Below are positions 1 through 5,880 of a stretch of DNA of 9,163 nt, one piece after another. The notes under the pieces were generated by a model, which ran no database searches, was not told where the DNA came from, and saw only the letters and a list, made by a program, of their open reading frames with translations. Location: NCBI GenBank assembly GCA_005239585.1, contig SBBU01000266.1, positions 1-9,163 on the forward strand, read 5' to 3'. Each line of letters begins with the position of its first letter. Positions within the stretch are counted from its first letter, which is position 1. Source of the stretch: Planctomycetaceae bacterium. GTDB lineage: Bacteria > Planctomycetota > MHYJ01 > SBBU01. The translations under genes and the position numbers were made by a program.

Positions 1-1
1 C

Positions 2-520
2 CATACAGATACACGGGGTTCCGACACCCACAATCAGGAATTGTCTCAAAACAGAGCAAAAGCGGTTGTTGATTATCTGATTGAAAAGGGTGTAGCAAAG
101 GAACTCTTGCACGACAGGTGGACTGCACAAAAATTTAATGCACAATCGAATGGCAGAAGCTATGACATACCGAATTCATACGGTCCATTGCCATCTACTA
201 TGATCATGGAGGGCGGCAATGTTGAACCTGATAAGATGCTTCAACAACTGGATAAAGGCGTCCTTATTACTCGTTTTTGGTATTCAAACTATGTTGATCC
301 CAGACGCGGCATATTAACTGGAATGACGCGAGATGGCGTCTTCTGGGTAGAGAATGGAAAAATTAAACACCCTGTTAAAAATTTTAGATTCAACTGCAGC
401 CTGGAAGAATTTCTGAATAACATCCGAATACTTTCCAAACCTGTGTTGATAGATTCTTCTTGTTTAGCTCCAGCAGTAATAGTTGATAATTTCAATCTCG
501 AAAGCTCTACAGAGTTTTAG
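2..520 (+). CDS. Partial OmpA-domain / TldD-PmbA C-terminal chimera
   Basis: The frame is open from base 2, so the gene enters from the left edge; a TTG at 41 is internal, not a start. The first ~33 visible residues (HTDTRGSDTHNQELSQNRAK, then AVVDYLIEKGV) match the peptidoglycan-binding end of the OmpA C-terminal domain. From about residue 37 the protein matches the C-terminal part of the TldD/PmbA (peptidase U62) family instead: HDRWTAQKF, GVLITRFWYSNYVDPRRG, LTGMTRDGVFWVENGKI, PVKNFRFN, and a typical end around LAPAVIVDNFN. TldD/PmbA proteins are usually about 440-480 residues and pair to form a cytoplasmic metalloprotease. Here the N-terminal part with the HExxxD/H metal site is absent, because OmpA sequence lies where it should be. 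OmpA domains act in the periplasm, so the join makes little functional sense. It may be a recombined gene, a degraded gene or an assembly error. Family calls are fairly firm; the status as one working gene is doubtful. Confidence 0.75.
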   Translation, partial: HTDTRGSDTHNQELSQNRAKAVVDYLIEKGVAKELLHDRWTAQKFNAQSNGRSYDIPNSYGPLPSTMIMEGGNVEPDKMLQQLDKGVLITRFWYSNYVDPRRGILTGMTRDGVFWVENGKIKHPVKNFRFNCSLEEFLNNIRILSKPVLIDSSCLAPAVIVDNFNLESSTEF

Positions 521-530
521 TAAACTGTAG
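507..530 (+). terminator. Weak hairpin over the stop codon of the TldD-like gene
   Basis: CTACAG (507-512) pairs with CTGTAG (525-530), and TTT (515-517) with AAA (522-524), leaving a two-base bulge and a TAGT loop that includes the stop codon. No T-run follows, so intrinsic termination is uncertain; it may be chance. Confidence 0.2.
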
Positions 531-592
531 TAGCAAATAAAAAGCCACAGTTCATTAGAGTGCGTAATGTCTGTTAATAACAAAAATAATTC

Positions 593-598
593 AAGGAG
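593..598 (+). promoter_or_regulatory. Shine-Dalgarno AAGGAG that sets the permease start
   Basis: AAGGAG sits 7 bases before the ATG at 606. The earlier in-frame ATG at 567 has no such site and would add 13 polar residues (NNKNNSRRR) before the first membrane helix. The 606 start is therefore preferred. Confidence 0.8.
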
Positions 599-605
599 AA
601 GAACT

Positions 606-1115
606 ATGAATCCATATGGCCTTATCGTCCCCGGTACTATTGCGTTGATACTGATAATCCTAAGTTATTCTCGGGGTGGAATGGCTGATGTTGAAAAAGG
701 TTTCAAGGCCAGCGGAACCCTTTTTCTTAGCGTTCTTCCTAATCTGCTTATAGGTTTCACCGTTGCAGGTTTCTTGATGCTATTGTTGCCTGAAGAGCTT
801 ATTGCCCGTCACTTGGGACAACAGTCAGGAATTGGCGGCATTTTTTTGGGTACTGCAGTCGGGATTTTAACACCGGGCGGCCCATTTACACATTTTCCTA
901 TAATTGCATCACTTATTGCAAAGGGTGCTGCCATAGGCCCGATGACAAGTTACATCTCTGCATGGGCCCTTTTAGGCATTCATAGGATCATAATCTGGGA
1001 ACTTCCAATCCTCGGCTTTAACTTTGCTGCAATCAGACTAGCCTCTTCATTGATCTTTCCTGTCATCATAGGAATTATTGCTGAAGTGCTATCAAATCTT
1101 GTCAAGCCAGTCTAA
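606..1115 (+). CDS. Half-size DUF318/ArsP-type permease
   Basis: A 169-residue integral membrane protein of the predicted-permease family PF03773 (DUF318, the ArsP_1 group). Full family members have about 300 or more residues with two related halves. Half-size versions also exist and probably assemble as pairs. Hydrophobic segments lie near residues 4-21, 38-61, 76-90, 95-111, 115-131 and 141-163. A GGP motif at 91-93, in LTPGGPFTHFPI, fits the conserved loop of one half-permease type, where other members carry Cys. Substrate is unknown; ArsP relatives export organoarsenicals, but nothing here shows that. The start at 606 is chosen for its Shine-Dalgarno site. No second half lies nearby in this window, so the partner, if needed, is elsewhere. 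It is followed by a possible weak terminator and shows no operon link to its neighbours. Confidence 0.8.
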   Translation: MNPYGLIVPGTIALILIILSYSRGGMADVEKGFKASGTLFLSVLPNLLIGFTVAGFLMLLLPEELIARHLGQQSGIGGIFLGTAVGILTPGGPFTHFPIIASLIAKGAAIGPMTSYISAWALLGIHRIIIWELPILGFNFAAIRLASSLIFPVIIGIIAEVLSNLVKPV

Positions 1116-1140
1116 AAGAGCAGCAATACTCTTTTTTTCT
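1114..1140 (+). terminator. Possible intrinsic terminator after the permease
   Basis: AAAAGAG (1114-1120) pairs with CTCTTTT (1129-1135) across the loop CAGCAATA, followed by a T-rich run to 1140. The stem is AT-rich and short, so strength is uncertain. It overlaps the permease stop codon (1113-1115) by two bases. Confidence 0.4.
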
Positions 1141-1156
1141 TTTCACTCCGAGAATT

Positions 1157-1160
1157 GAGG
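1157..1160 (+). promoter_or_regulatory. Shine-Dalgarno GAGG that supports a TTG start for the DUF72 gene
   Basis: GAGG lies 8 bases before TTG at 1169 but 14 before the ATG at 1175. The spacing favours TTG, a difference of only two residues. Confidence 0.5.
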
Positions 1161-1168
1161 TTACAATA

Positions 1169-2053
1169 TTGGACATGTCTGTTTACATTGGTCCAGCAGG
1201 GTGGTCTTATAAAGACTGGGTGGGCATAGTCTATCCTGATTCGCTCAAGCCTTCAGACTATTTGCAGTATCTGACACAATTTTTCGACGTTGTAGAGATT
1301 GATAGCTCTTACTATCGACCTCCAACAGTTAGAATGGTAGATGGGTGGCTAGAAAAAGTGGGAACAAATCGCGCATTCAAGTTCACAATGAAGTTATGGT
1401 CTGAATTCACTCACAAACCAGAGATGTGGATGAAGGAAAGCGAGGCTCTATTCAAAAAAGGGGCTAGGCTCCTCTTGGAATCGGGCAGGATGGGGGCATT
1501 GCTTGCTCAATTTAGTTTCAGCTTTCAGGATAATAAGGAGAACCGTCAGCGGTTGTCTATCATAGCCGAGAGTTTTAGGGAATACCCGCTGGTTGTTGAG
1601 GTCAGACATTCATCGTGGAATACTCCAGAGTCAATAGAATTTATTAGGTCTCTCAACATTGGTTTTTGCAACATCGACCAGCCGGGCTCGAGAACATCTC
1701 TCACTGGCACCGACTATGTGACAAGCGATGTCGGTTATATTAGATTGCATGGCAGAAATTACGATACATGGTTTAAAAAAGGGGCCACAGTGGAGGAAAA
1801 ATACGATTATTTATACACAGAAGAGGAGCTCGGTTACTGGATCAAGGTGGTCAAGAGACTAGCGATCCAGACCAAGTCTCTTTTTGCTATATTCAATAAT
1901 CATTTTCAAGGCAAGGCAGTGGTGAATGCATTGCAGATGAAATCAATTTTATCAGGGGAGTGTGTTACAGTACCACGACCGCTTTGTAGGAGATATGAGG
2001 TCTTGAATAAGATTGCTAGTGTTGTCGATTCACAACAACGTGAGCTTTTCTAG
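1169..2053 (+). CDS. DUF72 (YecE-like) TIM-barrel protein
   Basis: A 294-residue soluble, probably cytoplasmic protein of family DUF72 (PF01904). The family has a TIM-barrel-like fold and no firmly assigned reaction. Family landmarks appear in order: YIGPAGWSYKDW (6-17), VEIDSSYYRPP (42-52), KFTMKLWSEFTHK (71-83), LLAQFSFSF (111-119), LVVEVRHSSW (141-150), GFCNIDQPG (165-173), YIRLHGRN (190-197) and FAIFNNHFQGKAVVNA (239-254). All key blocks are present, so the gene looks intact. Start is TTG, chosen for its Shine-Dalgarno spacing; ATG at 1175 is the alternative. It is a little longer than many members because of a charged C-terminal tail. It converges on the toroid gene: the two stop codons overlap in one CTAG, leaving no room for a separate terminator. 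No partner gene in the window suggests its role. Confidence 0.9.
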   Translation: MDMSVYIGPAGWSYKDWVGIVYPDSLKPSDYLQYLTQFFDVVEIDSSYYRPPTVRMVDGWLEKVGTNRAFKFTMKLWSEFTHKPEMWMKESEALFKKGARLLLESGRMGALLAQFSFSFQDNKENRQRLSIIAESFREYPLVVEVRHSSWNTPESIEFIRSLNIGFCNIDQPGSRTSLTGTDYVTSDVGYIRLHGRNYDTWFKKGATVEEKYDYLYTEEELGYWIKVVKRLAIQTKSLFAIFNNHFQGKAVVNALQMKSILSGECVTVPRPLCRRYEVLNKIASVVDSQQRELF

Positions 2054-3405
2054 TTTACTTTTTTCAGACAAGCTGTGCACACACCGAGCTCTGTGGCACA
2101 GTGAATACAAATCTTGCATGATGAACACGGTATGTCAGGCCCTGAGTTCTTCCCGCATCTGGGGCAATCAAAACGAGCAGATTTTAACTTGTGTGCTGGG
2201 TCACACTTGCCACCTGTCTCGCATTTCCCTTCTTTTACCCACTTTTTGTCCTTATCTTCTGTCAGATTAGCCTTTGACATGAGTAATTTGCTGTCGTGTG
2301 AAATAAGAAACAGGAGAATACCAGCGCTGGCCATGGTTTTTCCTTCAAACCAGTCGCCGCCGCGGCGGAATGGAGGTACTCTCCAGAGGCCATCTTTATC
2401 TTGCATACCTACAATTGAAACTCGAAGGTTTTTCAGCCACTCTCTCTTGCCCATTTTTTCGATTGTGATAGCGGCAAAAGGGTAGAGGACTTCGACCTGT
2501 GAATGCTCATCTTTGTGAATGCCCTTGTACTCTGGCATGTTCTTTTCGACATACTTGGTCATCTTTTTGATCCACTCGGTGTCTTTTTCTCGATTGATGA
2601 GTTGTGCTATTCCGAGTCCCGACGCTGTCTTGGCAGCGTTTCGTGAATCCTCTCCTGCACCGGGCCCATGTTCAATGCAGCCCTCGTCATTTGTGGAACT
2701 TTTTATGTGCTCAAGCGCCGTGTCAAATGCCTTGTCATCGATTTTTGCCCCAGCCTGTTTGGCCTGGTAGAGCGCCCAAAGTCCTATAATAGTGCCGCTT
2801 GGAAATGAATATGGATATTCTGCGTCTTCTTTTGGGGCATAGTGATGTGCCCACCCACCCTTTGGATGCTGGATCTTAACTAGTCTCTCTGCGAGTTCAT
2901 CTATGCGTTTCTTTGTCGAGTCATCTGGATGGATTGCTTGAAATTGTGTGTAAAAGAGCAGTACATACATCAGCCTCCATGCCCCATAGGATTTCTTGTC
3001 ATCCTGTTTCCACTTGTCAAGGTACTCCTTGCATTTTTTTAGATGGCCATTGTATTCACCCTTTTCCAGGGTTGAACCTGATGCAATGAAGACGAGTCCC
3101 GCCAATGCAGTATGTATGGCGTGTGCATGTTTTTCGGCCTTGATTTCACCCGATATATCCTGCAGCCGACCTATGGATTTGATTCCTTTTTCAACAGCCT
3201 CTTGGCACGGTTTGCAATCCTTTGGGCAGTCTTTGGAGTGGTCGATTTTATCCTGCTCATGTCTAAAACCACGTTCCCATTCCTTGATCATACCTTTCGA
3301 ATCAAGTTGCTTTATCAATTCAGCGATCTGTTTCTCCTGCATTTGATCATTTTGATTTTGGTAAAGGCCAAGTGCACAAAAAGAGAGCAGGATGAAGTTT
3401 TTCAT
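2050..3405 (-). CDS. Secreted alpha/alpha-toroid protein with C-terminal cluster of four CxxC pairs
   Basis: A 451-residue protein with a short hydrophobic N-terminus (residues 4-14) that fits a signal peptide. The middle (about 90-370) looks like the prenyltransferase/squalene-cyclase alpha/alpha-toroid fold. It has repeats of the type QHPKGGWAHHY (179-189), SFPSGTIIGLWALYQA (200-215), MQDKDGLW (334-341) and GGDWFEGKTMASAGILLFL (349-367). No squalene-cyclase DxDD catalytic motif was seen, so it is more likely a binding scaffold than a cyclase. The C-terminal tail holds CPRC (414-417), CSSC (427-430), CIHC (433-436) and CTAC (443-446), spaced like a double zinc ribbon. C395 and C401 precede it, and another cluster (C60, C64, C67) lies near the N-terminus. 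It is last in the sigma/anti-sigma/TPR unit. Its ATG starts two bases after the TPR gene's stop codon, with no clear ribosome site, so translation is probably coupled. The fold call is fairly good; the function is unknown. Confidence 0.75.
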   Translation of the reverse strand: MKNFILLSFCALGLYQNQNDQMQEKQIAELIKQLDSKGMIKEWERGFRHEQDKIDHSKDCPKDCKPCQEAVEKGIKSIGRLQDISGEIKAEKHAHAIHTALAGLVFIASGSTLEKGEYNGHLKKCKEYLDKWKQDDKKSYGAWRLMYVLLFYTQFQAIHPDDSTKKRIDELAERLVKIQHPKGGWAHHYAPKEDAEYPYSFPSGTIIGLWALYQAKQAGAKIDDKAFDTALEHIKSSTNDEGCIEHGPGAGEDSRNAAKTASGLGIAQLINREKDTEWIKKMTKYVEKNMPEYKGIHKDEHSQVEVLYPFAAITIEKMGKREWLKNLRVSIVGMQDKDGLWRVPPFRRGGDWFEGKTMASAGILLFLISHDSKLLMSKANLTEDKDKKWVKEGKCETGGKCDPAHKLKSARFDCPRCGKNSGPDIPCSSCKICIHCATELGVCTACLKKVN

Positions 3406-3406
3406 T

Positions 3407-4315
3407 CTACTTGATGTTATCGGTGTTAAGATACTTGCTTTCTGGGAATTCCTTCTTTAGTTGATCTAGTGTTACCTCCGCCTCTGTGGCAAGGCCCTTG
3501 GTACGGTATATACGGATGATATTTATATAGGCTTGTTCTACCAATGAGGATTTTGGATAATCTTTTATAATGGTTTTGAGCTTGTTAACGGCCTCTAGGT
3601 GTTTATTTTCTTCTTTTAGACCTTGTGCCTCGGTGAAAAGGCTTAGTGGTTTGCGGTCAAAATCAGAGTGAGCATTTATGAACTCTAATTTTTTCTTGGC
3701 CTGCTGGATAAAGTAATTTGACTCAGTCTGAACCTGTTGCTTCTTCTGTTGTTGACCATCCTTGCATACCTTGTTGTACTCATTTTCTGCGTCGTTAATC
3801 TTTCCTAGTCGATCGTTAATCTGAGCGTTCCTGTATGTGCCTTTTATGCTCCAATCAGTCCCGGGATATTTATCTGAAAGTTTCTGATAAAGCTGTACGG
3901 CCTTGTCATAATCTTTGAGATCGCGCTCATAGATCGACGCTATATTAAACTCGGCCTCTGGGGCCCATTTGCTATTGGGATAATCTTGTATCAGATGCTC
4001 GTACTTTGATATCGATCCTTGATAATCCTTTAGTTCTCGCAGGCAATATGCTGACCAATAGAGTACCTCGTCTATAAGCTTGCTTTTGGGGTGCTCATTT
4101 TCGAATTGTCTAAAGTTATCAATTGCAGCGCTATTATCTCCAGCGTATAGGAATGACTGGCCCTTTTGAAATAATTCCTTTTCTGTAGGAGTTATTCTGT
4201 TGCTTTCCTGCTGCCCAGTTATCTGAAATGGCCTATTTCCTGTTGCGTTGAAATAGATTGTGACAGCAGCAGCTCCGATAATGACTCCGATTATTATCGA
4301 CAAAAAACTCTTCAT
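3407..4315 (-). CDS. Membrane-anchored TPR protein (CpoB/BamD-like repeats)
   Basis: A 302-residue protein with an N-terminal hydrophobic anchor (FLSIIIGVIIGAAAVTIYF, residues 4-22). The remainder is expected outside the cytoplasm and is built of TPR-like helical repeats. Repeats are visible near 45-78, 81-115, 118-152, about 160-185, 226-258 and 261-294. Typical turns such as HPKSK, YPNSKWAPEAEFNIASIYE and YPKSSLVEQAY resemble the YbgF/CpoB and BamD outer-membrane lipoprotein style of TPR. No lipobox Cys is present, so it is an uncleaved anchor or signal, not a lipoprotein. A Gln/Lys-rich linker (187-197, GQQQKKQQVQT) splits the repeats into two groups. TPRs bind other proteins, so it may hold the secreted toroid or VWA products at the membrane; this is inference. 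It begins two bases after the anti-sigma stop codon and lacks a clear Shine-Dalgarno site, which suggests translational coupling. Confidence 0.85.
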   Translation of the reverse strand: MKSFLSIIIGVIIGAAAVTIYFNATGNRPFQITGQQESNRITPTEKELFQKGQSFLYAGDNSAAIDNFRQFENEHPKSKLIDEVLYWSAYCLRELKDYQGSISKYEHLIQDYPNSKWAPEAEFNIASIYERDLKDYDKAVQLYQKLSDKYPGTDWSIKGTYRNAQINDRLGKINDAENEYNKVCKDGQQQKKQQVQTESNYFIQQAKKKLEFINAHSDFDRKPLSLFTEAQGLKEENKHLEAVNKLKTIIKDYPKSSLVEQAYINIIRIYRTKGLATEAEVTLDQLKKEFPESKYLNTDNIK

Positions 4316-4316
4316 T

Positions 4317-5213
4317 TTACTTTTGTGAAATTAATTTTTCCTTGGCGTTATTAACCTTTTCGATCGCGCCACTTTCATTCAAGGACTTGGTAAAGCTTTC
4401 TATCTCAGATGGTTCCAGATATTGCAACTTGTTTGTAATCGTCTGTAGTACCTTAAATCCAGCTTGTACTTCATCATCCATGTTTACCAAGACCTGCTGG
4501 CACTCTCCGTATCGATCAGACAGGTTGTTCTTTAAGGCCACCTCTCTTATCTTTGGTACTTCTGCGGAATTGCTAAGCATGTTACGGAGCATCACCTCAC
4601 CTGAAGTGAGGAGTACAAGTGGATCGTTAGTCTCTATGGTTGCAAGTATTGCTGTCTCGGGCTGTTGACCTTTGGACATAAAGAAAACAGAGATAACCAA
4701 GAGAAGTGAGGCTGCAAGGCCGACGAACATTTGCCTTATTGTAACAGGTTGTTTTAACTCATTTAATATATTTTTCTTTACAATCTTCCATCTGGCTTCG
4801 GGAATAGGTCCAATTGCGGAGCGCTGGTAGAGTTTATCTGAGGCAAGCCATTGATTGTACAGTTTTCTGCATCTCTCACAGCAGGCCATGTGTGCCTTGA
4901 TTTCAGCAGAGTCTGTCTCGCTAAGCTCTTGATCTATATGGGCAGAGATCGATTCTTCTCTCGACTCGCATTCAGATCCATTTGAATCTATTTCATTGAG
5001 GATATTTTCCTTCACTTTATCCCAGCGGCCCTTTTCGATTGGTTTTTCGATCACTTGCTTGAAAAGGCTGGTTGATCTCTTCCATTCATTTAAAAGCCTG
5101 CGGCATGGCTCGCATGAATCAAGATGCTCTTTCAGTTCCTTTGATTCCGTGTCTGATAGCTCATTATCAATTAACATTGATATGAGCCCTTCAAATTTTG
5201 AACAATCCGTCAT
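4317..5213 (-). CDS. Membrane anti-sigma factor with two tandem zinc-finger modules
   Basis: A 298-residue single-pass membrane protein. Two zinc-binding anti-sigma (ZAS, zf-HC2) modules lie in the N-terminal half. Module 1 has C4, H30, C34 and C37 (HLDSCEPC). Module 2 has C82, H108, C112 and C115 (HMACCERC). Every ligand recurs exactly 78 residues later, as does GRWDKVKENILNE (62-74) as ARWKIVKKNILNE (140-152). One membrane helix follows (about 162-179, FVGLAASLLLVISVFFM), then a ~118-residue outer domain, largely helical, which I do not recognise. In the ZAS family such proteins hold an ECF sigma factor inactive at the membrane until a signal releases it. The sigma gene just upstream on the same strand is the obvious partner. 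The ATG at 5213 has only a weak ribosome site. The gene ends one base before the TPR gene. Confidence 0.9.
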   Translation of the reverse strand: MTDCSKFEGLISMLIDNELSDTESKELKEHLDSCEPCRRLLNEWKRSTSLFKQVIEKPIEKGRWDKVKENILNEIDSNGSECESREESISAHIDQELSETDSAEIKAHMACCERCRKLYNQWLASDKLYQRSAIGPIPEARWKIVKKNILNELKQPVTIRQMFVGLAASLLLVISVFFMSKGQQPETAILATIETNDPLVLLTSGEVMLRNMLSNSAEVPKIREVALKNNLSDRYGECQQVLVNMDDEVQAGFKVLQTITNKLQYLEPSEIESFTKSLNESGAIEKVNNAKEKLISQK

Positions 5214-5292
5214 ACAAATGTTACCAAAAAGTTTGAAATTTGGATTTGTGATTTGTTTTGGATCTTGTAGTTTAGATCTTGAATCTTTGGTT
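5214..5292 (-). repeat. A/C-rich degenerate repeat spacer between sigma and anti-sigma genes
   Basis: This 79-base gap is poor in G on the coding strand and is built of related words: ACAAGATCC, AAAACAAATC, ACAAATCC, AAATTTC. Sigma/anti-sigma pairs usually overlap or nearly touch, so an insertion of low-complexity repeat is likely. No open frame or hairpin of note was seen. Confidence 0.45.
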
Positions 5293-5820
5293 TCATGCCT
5301 GTTCTTCCAGCAAATCTTTTACCTTGTCATGAAGCTCTTTACGCGCCCTATGGAGTCGGCTCATAACTGTCCCGAGTGATAACCCAAGCTGTTCAGCGAT
5401 CTCCTGATATGAATAGTCTCCTATGACTCTCAACAGGAACACAGAACGTTTATCTTCGTCGAGGGAATCGAGCGCCATCTGAACCACTTGGGATTGGAGA
5501 TTTTCCGACCCTATTTCTGGTCCTGGTCTTGGCTCTTCTTTTGGGAGATATTTTTCCTCTCTCTTACGCCTTTTCTTCAAGTCAATTGCAAAGTTAAGGC
5601 TTACCCTTTTTAGCCACGGGTATACCTCGCCTTCTGTCTTGATTGTCTGGCGATGTTTCCAGAGTCTGAGAAAGGTCTCTTGAATAGTATCTTCAGCATC
5701 CTGTGCGTTTCCAGTTGCCCTATAGGCGATTCCATAAATTCTATCTTTGTACATTTCCATTATCCGACAAAATGCCTCTTTGGAACCTTCCTTGAGGGCT
5801 GTTGTCCAACTATCACCCAA
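5293..5820 (-). CDS. ECF (extracytoplasmic function) RNA polymerase sigma factor
   Basis: A 175-residue sigma-70 family protein of ECF size. Region 2 spans about 16-85, with AEDTIQETFLRLW (42-54) for core binding and YPWLKRVSLNFAIDLKKRR (67-85) for -10 recognition. Region 4 spans about 113-165, with a helix-turn-helix in DYSYQEIAEQLGLSLGTVMS (135-154) followed by RLHRARKEL. Regions 1 and 3 are absent, as expected for ECF sigma factors. The start is TTG at 5820, supported by a GAGGTG site 5 bases upstream. It should direct RNA polymerase to a small regulon that probably includes its own operon. The anti-sigma gene follows after a 79-base spacer. The subgroup cannot be fixed by eye. All conserved blocks are intact. 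Confidence 0.95.
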   Translation of the reverse strand: MGDSWTTALKEGSKEAFCRIMEMYKDRIYGIAYRATGNAQDAEDTIQETFLRLWKHRQTIKTEGEVYPWLKRVSLNFAIDLKKRRKREEKYLPKEEPRPGPEIGSENLQSQVVQMALDSLDEDKRSVFLLRVIGDYSYQEIAEQLGLSLGTVMSRLHRARKELHDKVKDLLEEQA

Positions 5821-5825
5821 TTGAG

Positions 5826-5831
5826 CACCTC
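5826..5831 (-). promoter_or_regulatory. Shine-Dalgarno GAGGTG that supports the TTG start of the sigma gene
   Basis: Read on the minus strand, GAGGTG lies 5 bases before TTG at 5820. No ATG start lies nearby in this frame. Confidence 0.6.
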
Positions 5832-5845
5832 ACAGATTCTATAGC

Positions 5846-5863
5846 GAGACTTTAGTGAGTCTC
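5846..5863. repeat. Inverted repeat GAGACT-TTAGTG-AGTCTC upstream of the sigma gene
   Basis: A perfect 6-base inverted repeat with a 6-base centre, ending 25 bases before the sigma start codon. It could be an operator or a leader hairpin. Nothing else supports either role. Confidence 0.3.
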
Positions 5864-5880
5864 TAGTACAGGGTTCCTCT

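Noticed and set aside
567..605. ATG at 567 as the permease start
   Set aside because: It has no ribosome site and would add a polar stretch; the ATG at 606 has AAGGAG at ideal spacing.
2665..2682. GCIEHG in the toroid protein (residues 242-247) as a complement-type thioester motif (GCGEQ)
   Set aside because: The Gln needed for the thioester is replaced by His and the second Gly is missing, so a thioester cannot form. The likeness is probably chance.
3364..3405. LSFC near the N-terminus of the toroid protein as a lipobox
   Set aside because: Phe before the Cys does not fit the small-residue rule of lipoboxes, and the Cys lies very early (residue 10).
2114..3414. Several plus-strand open frames of 60-120 codons opposite the toroid gene
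   Set aside because: They are shadows of the minus-strand gene, without start sites, domains or sensible composition.
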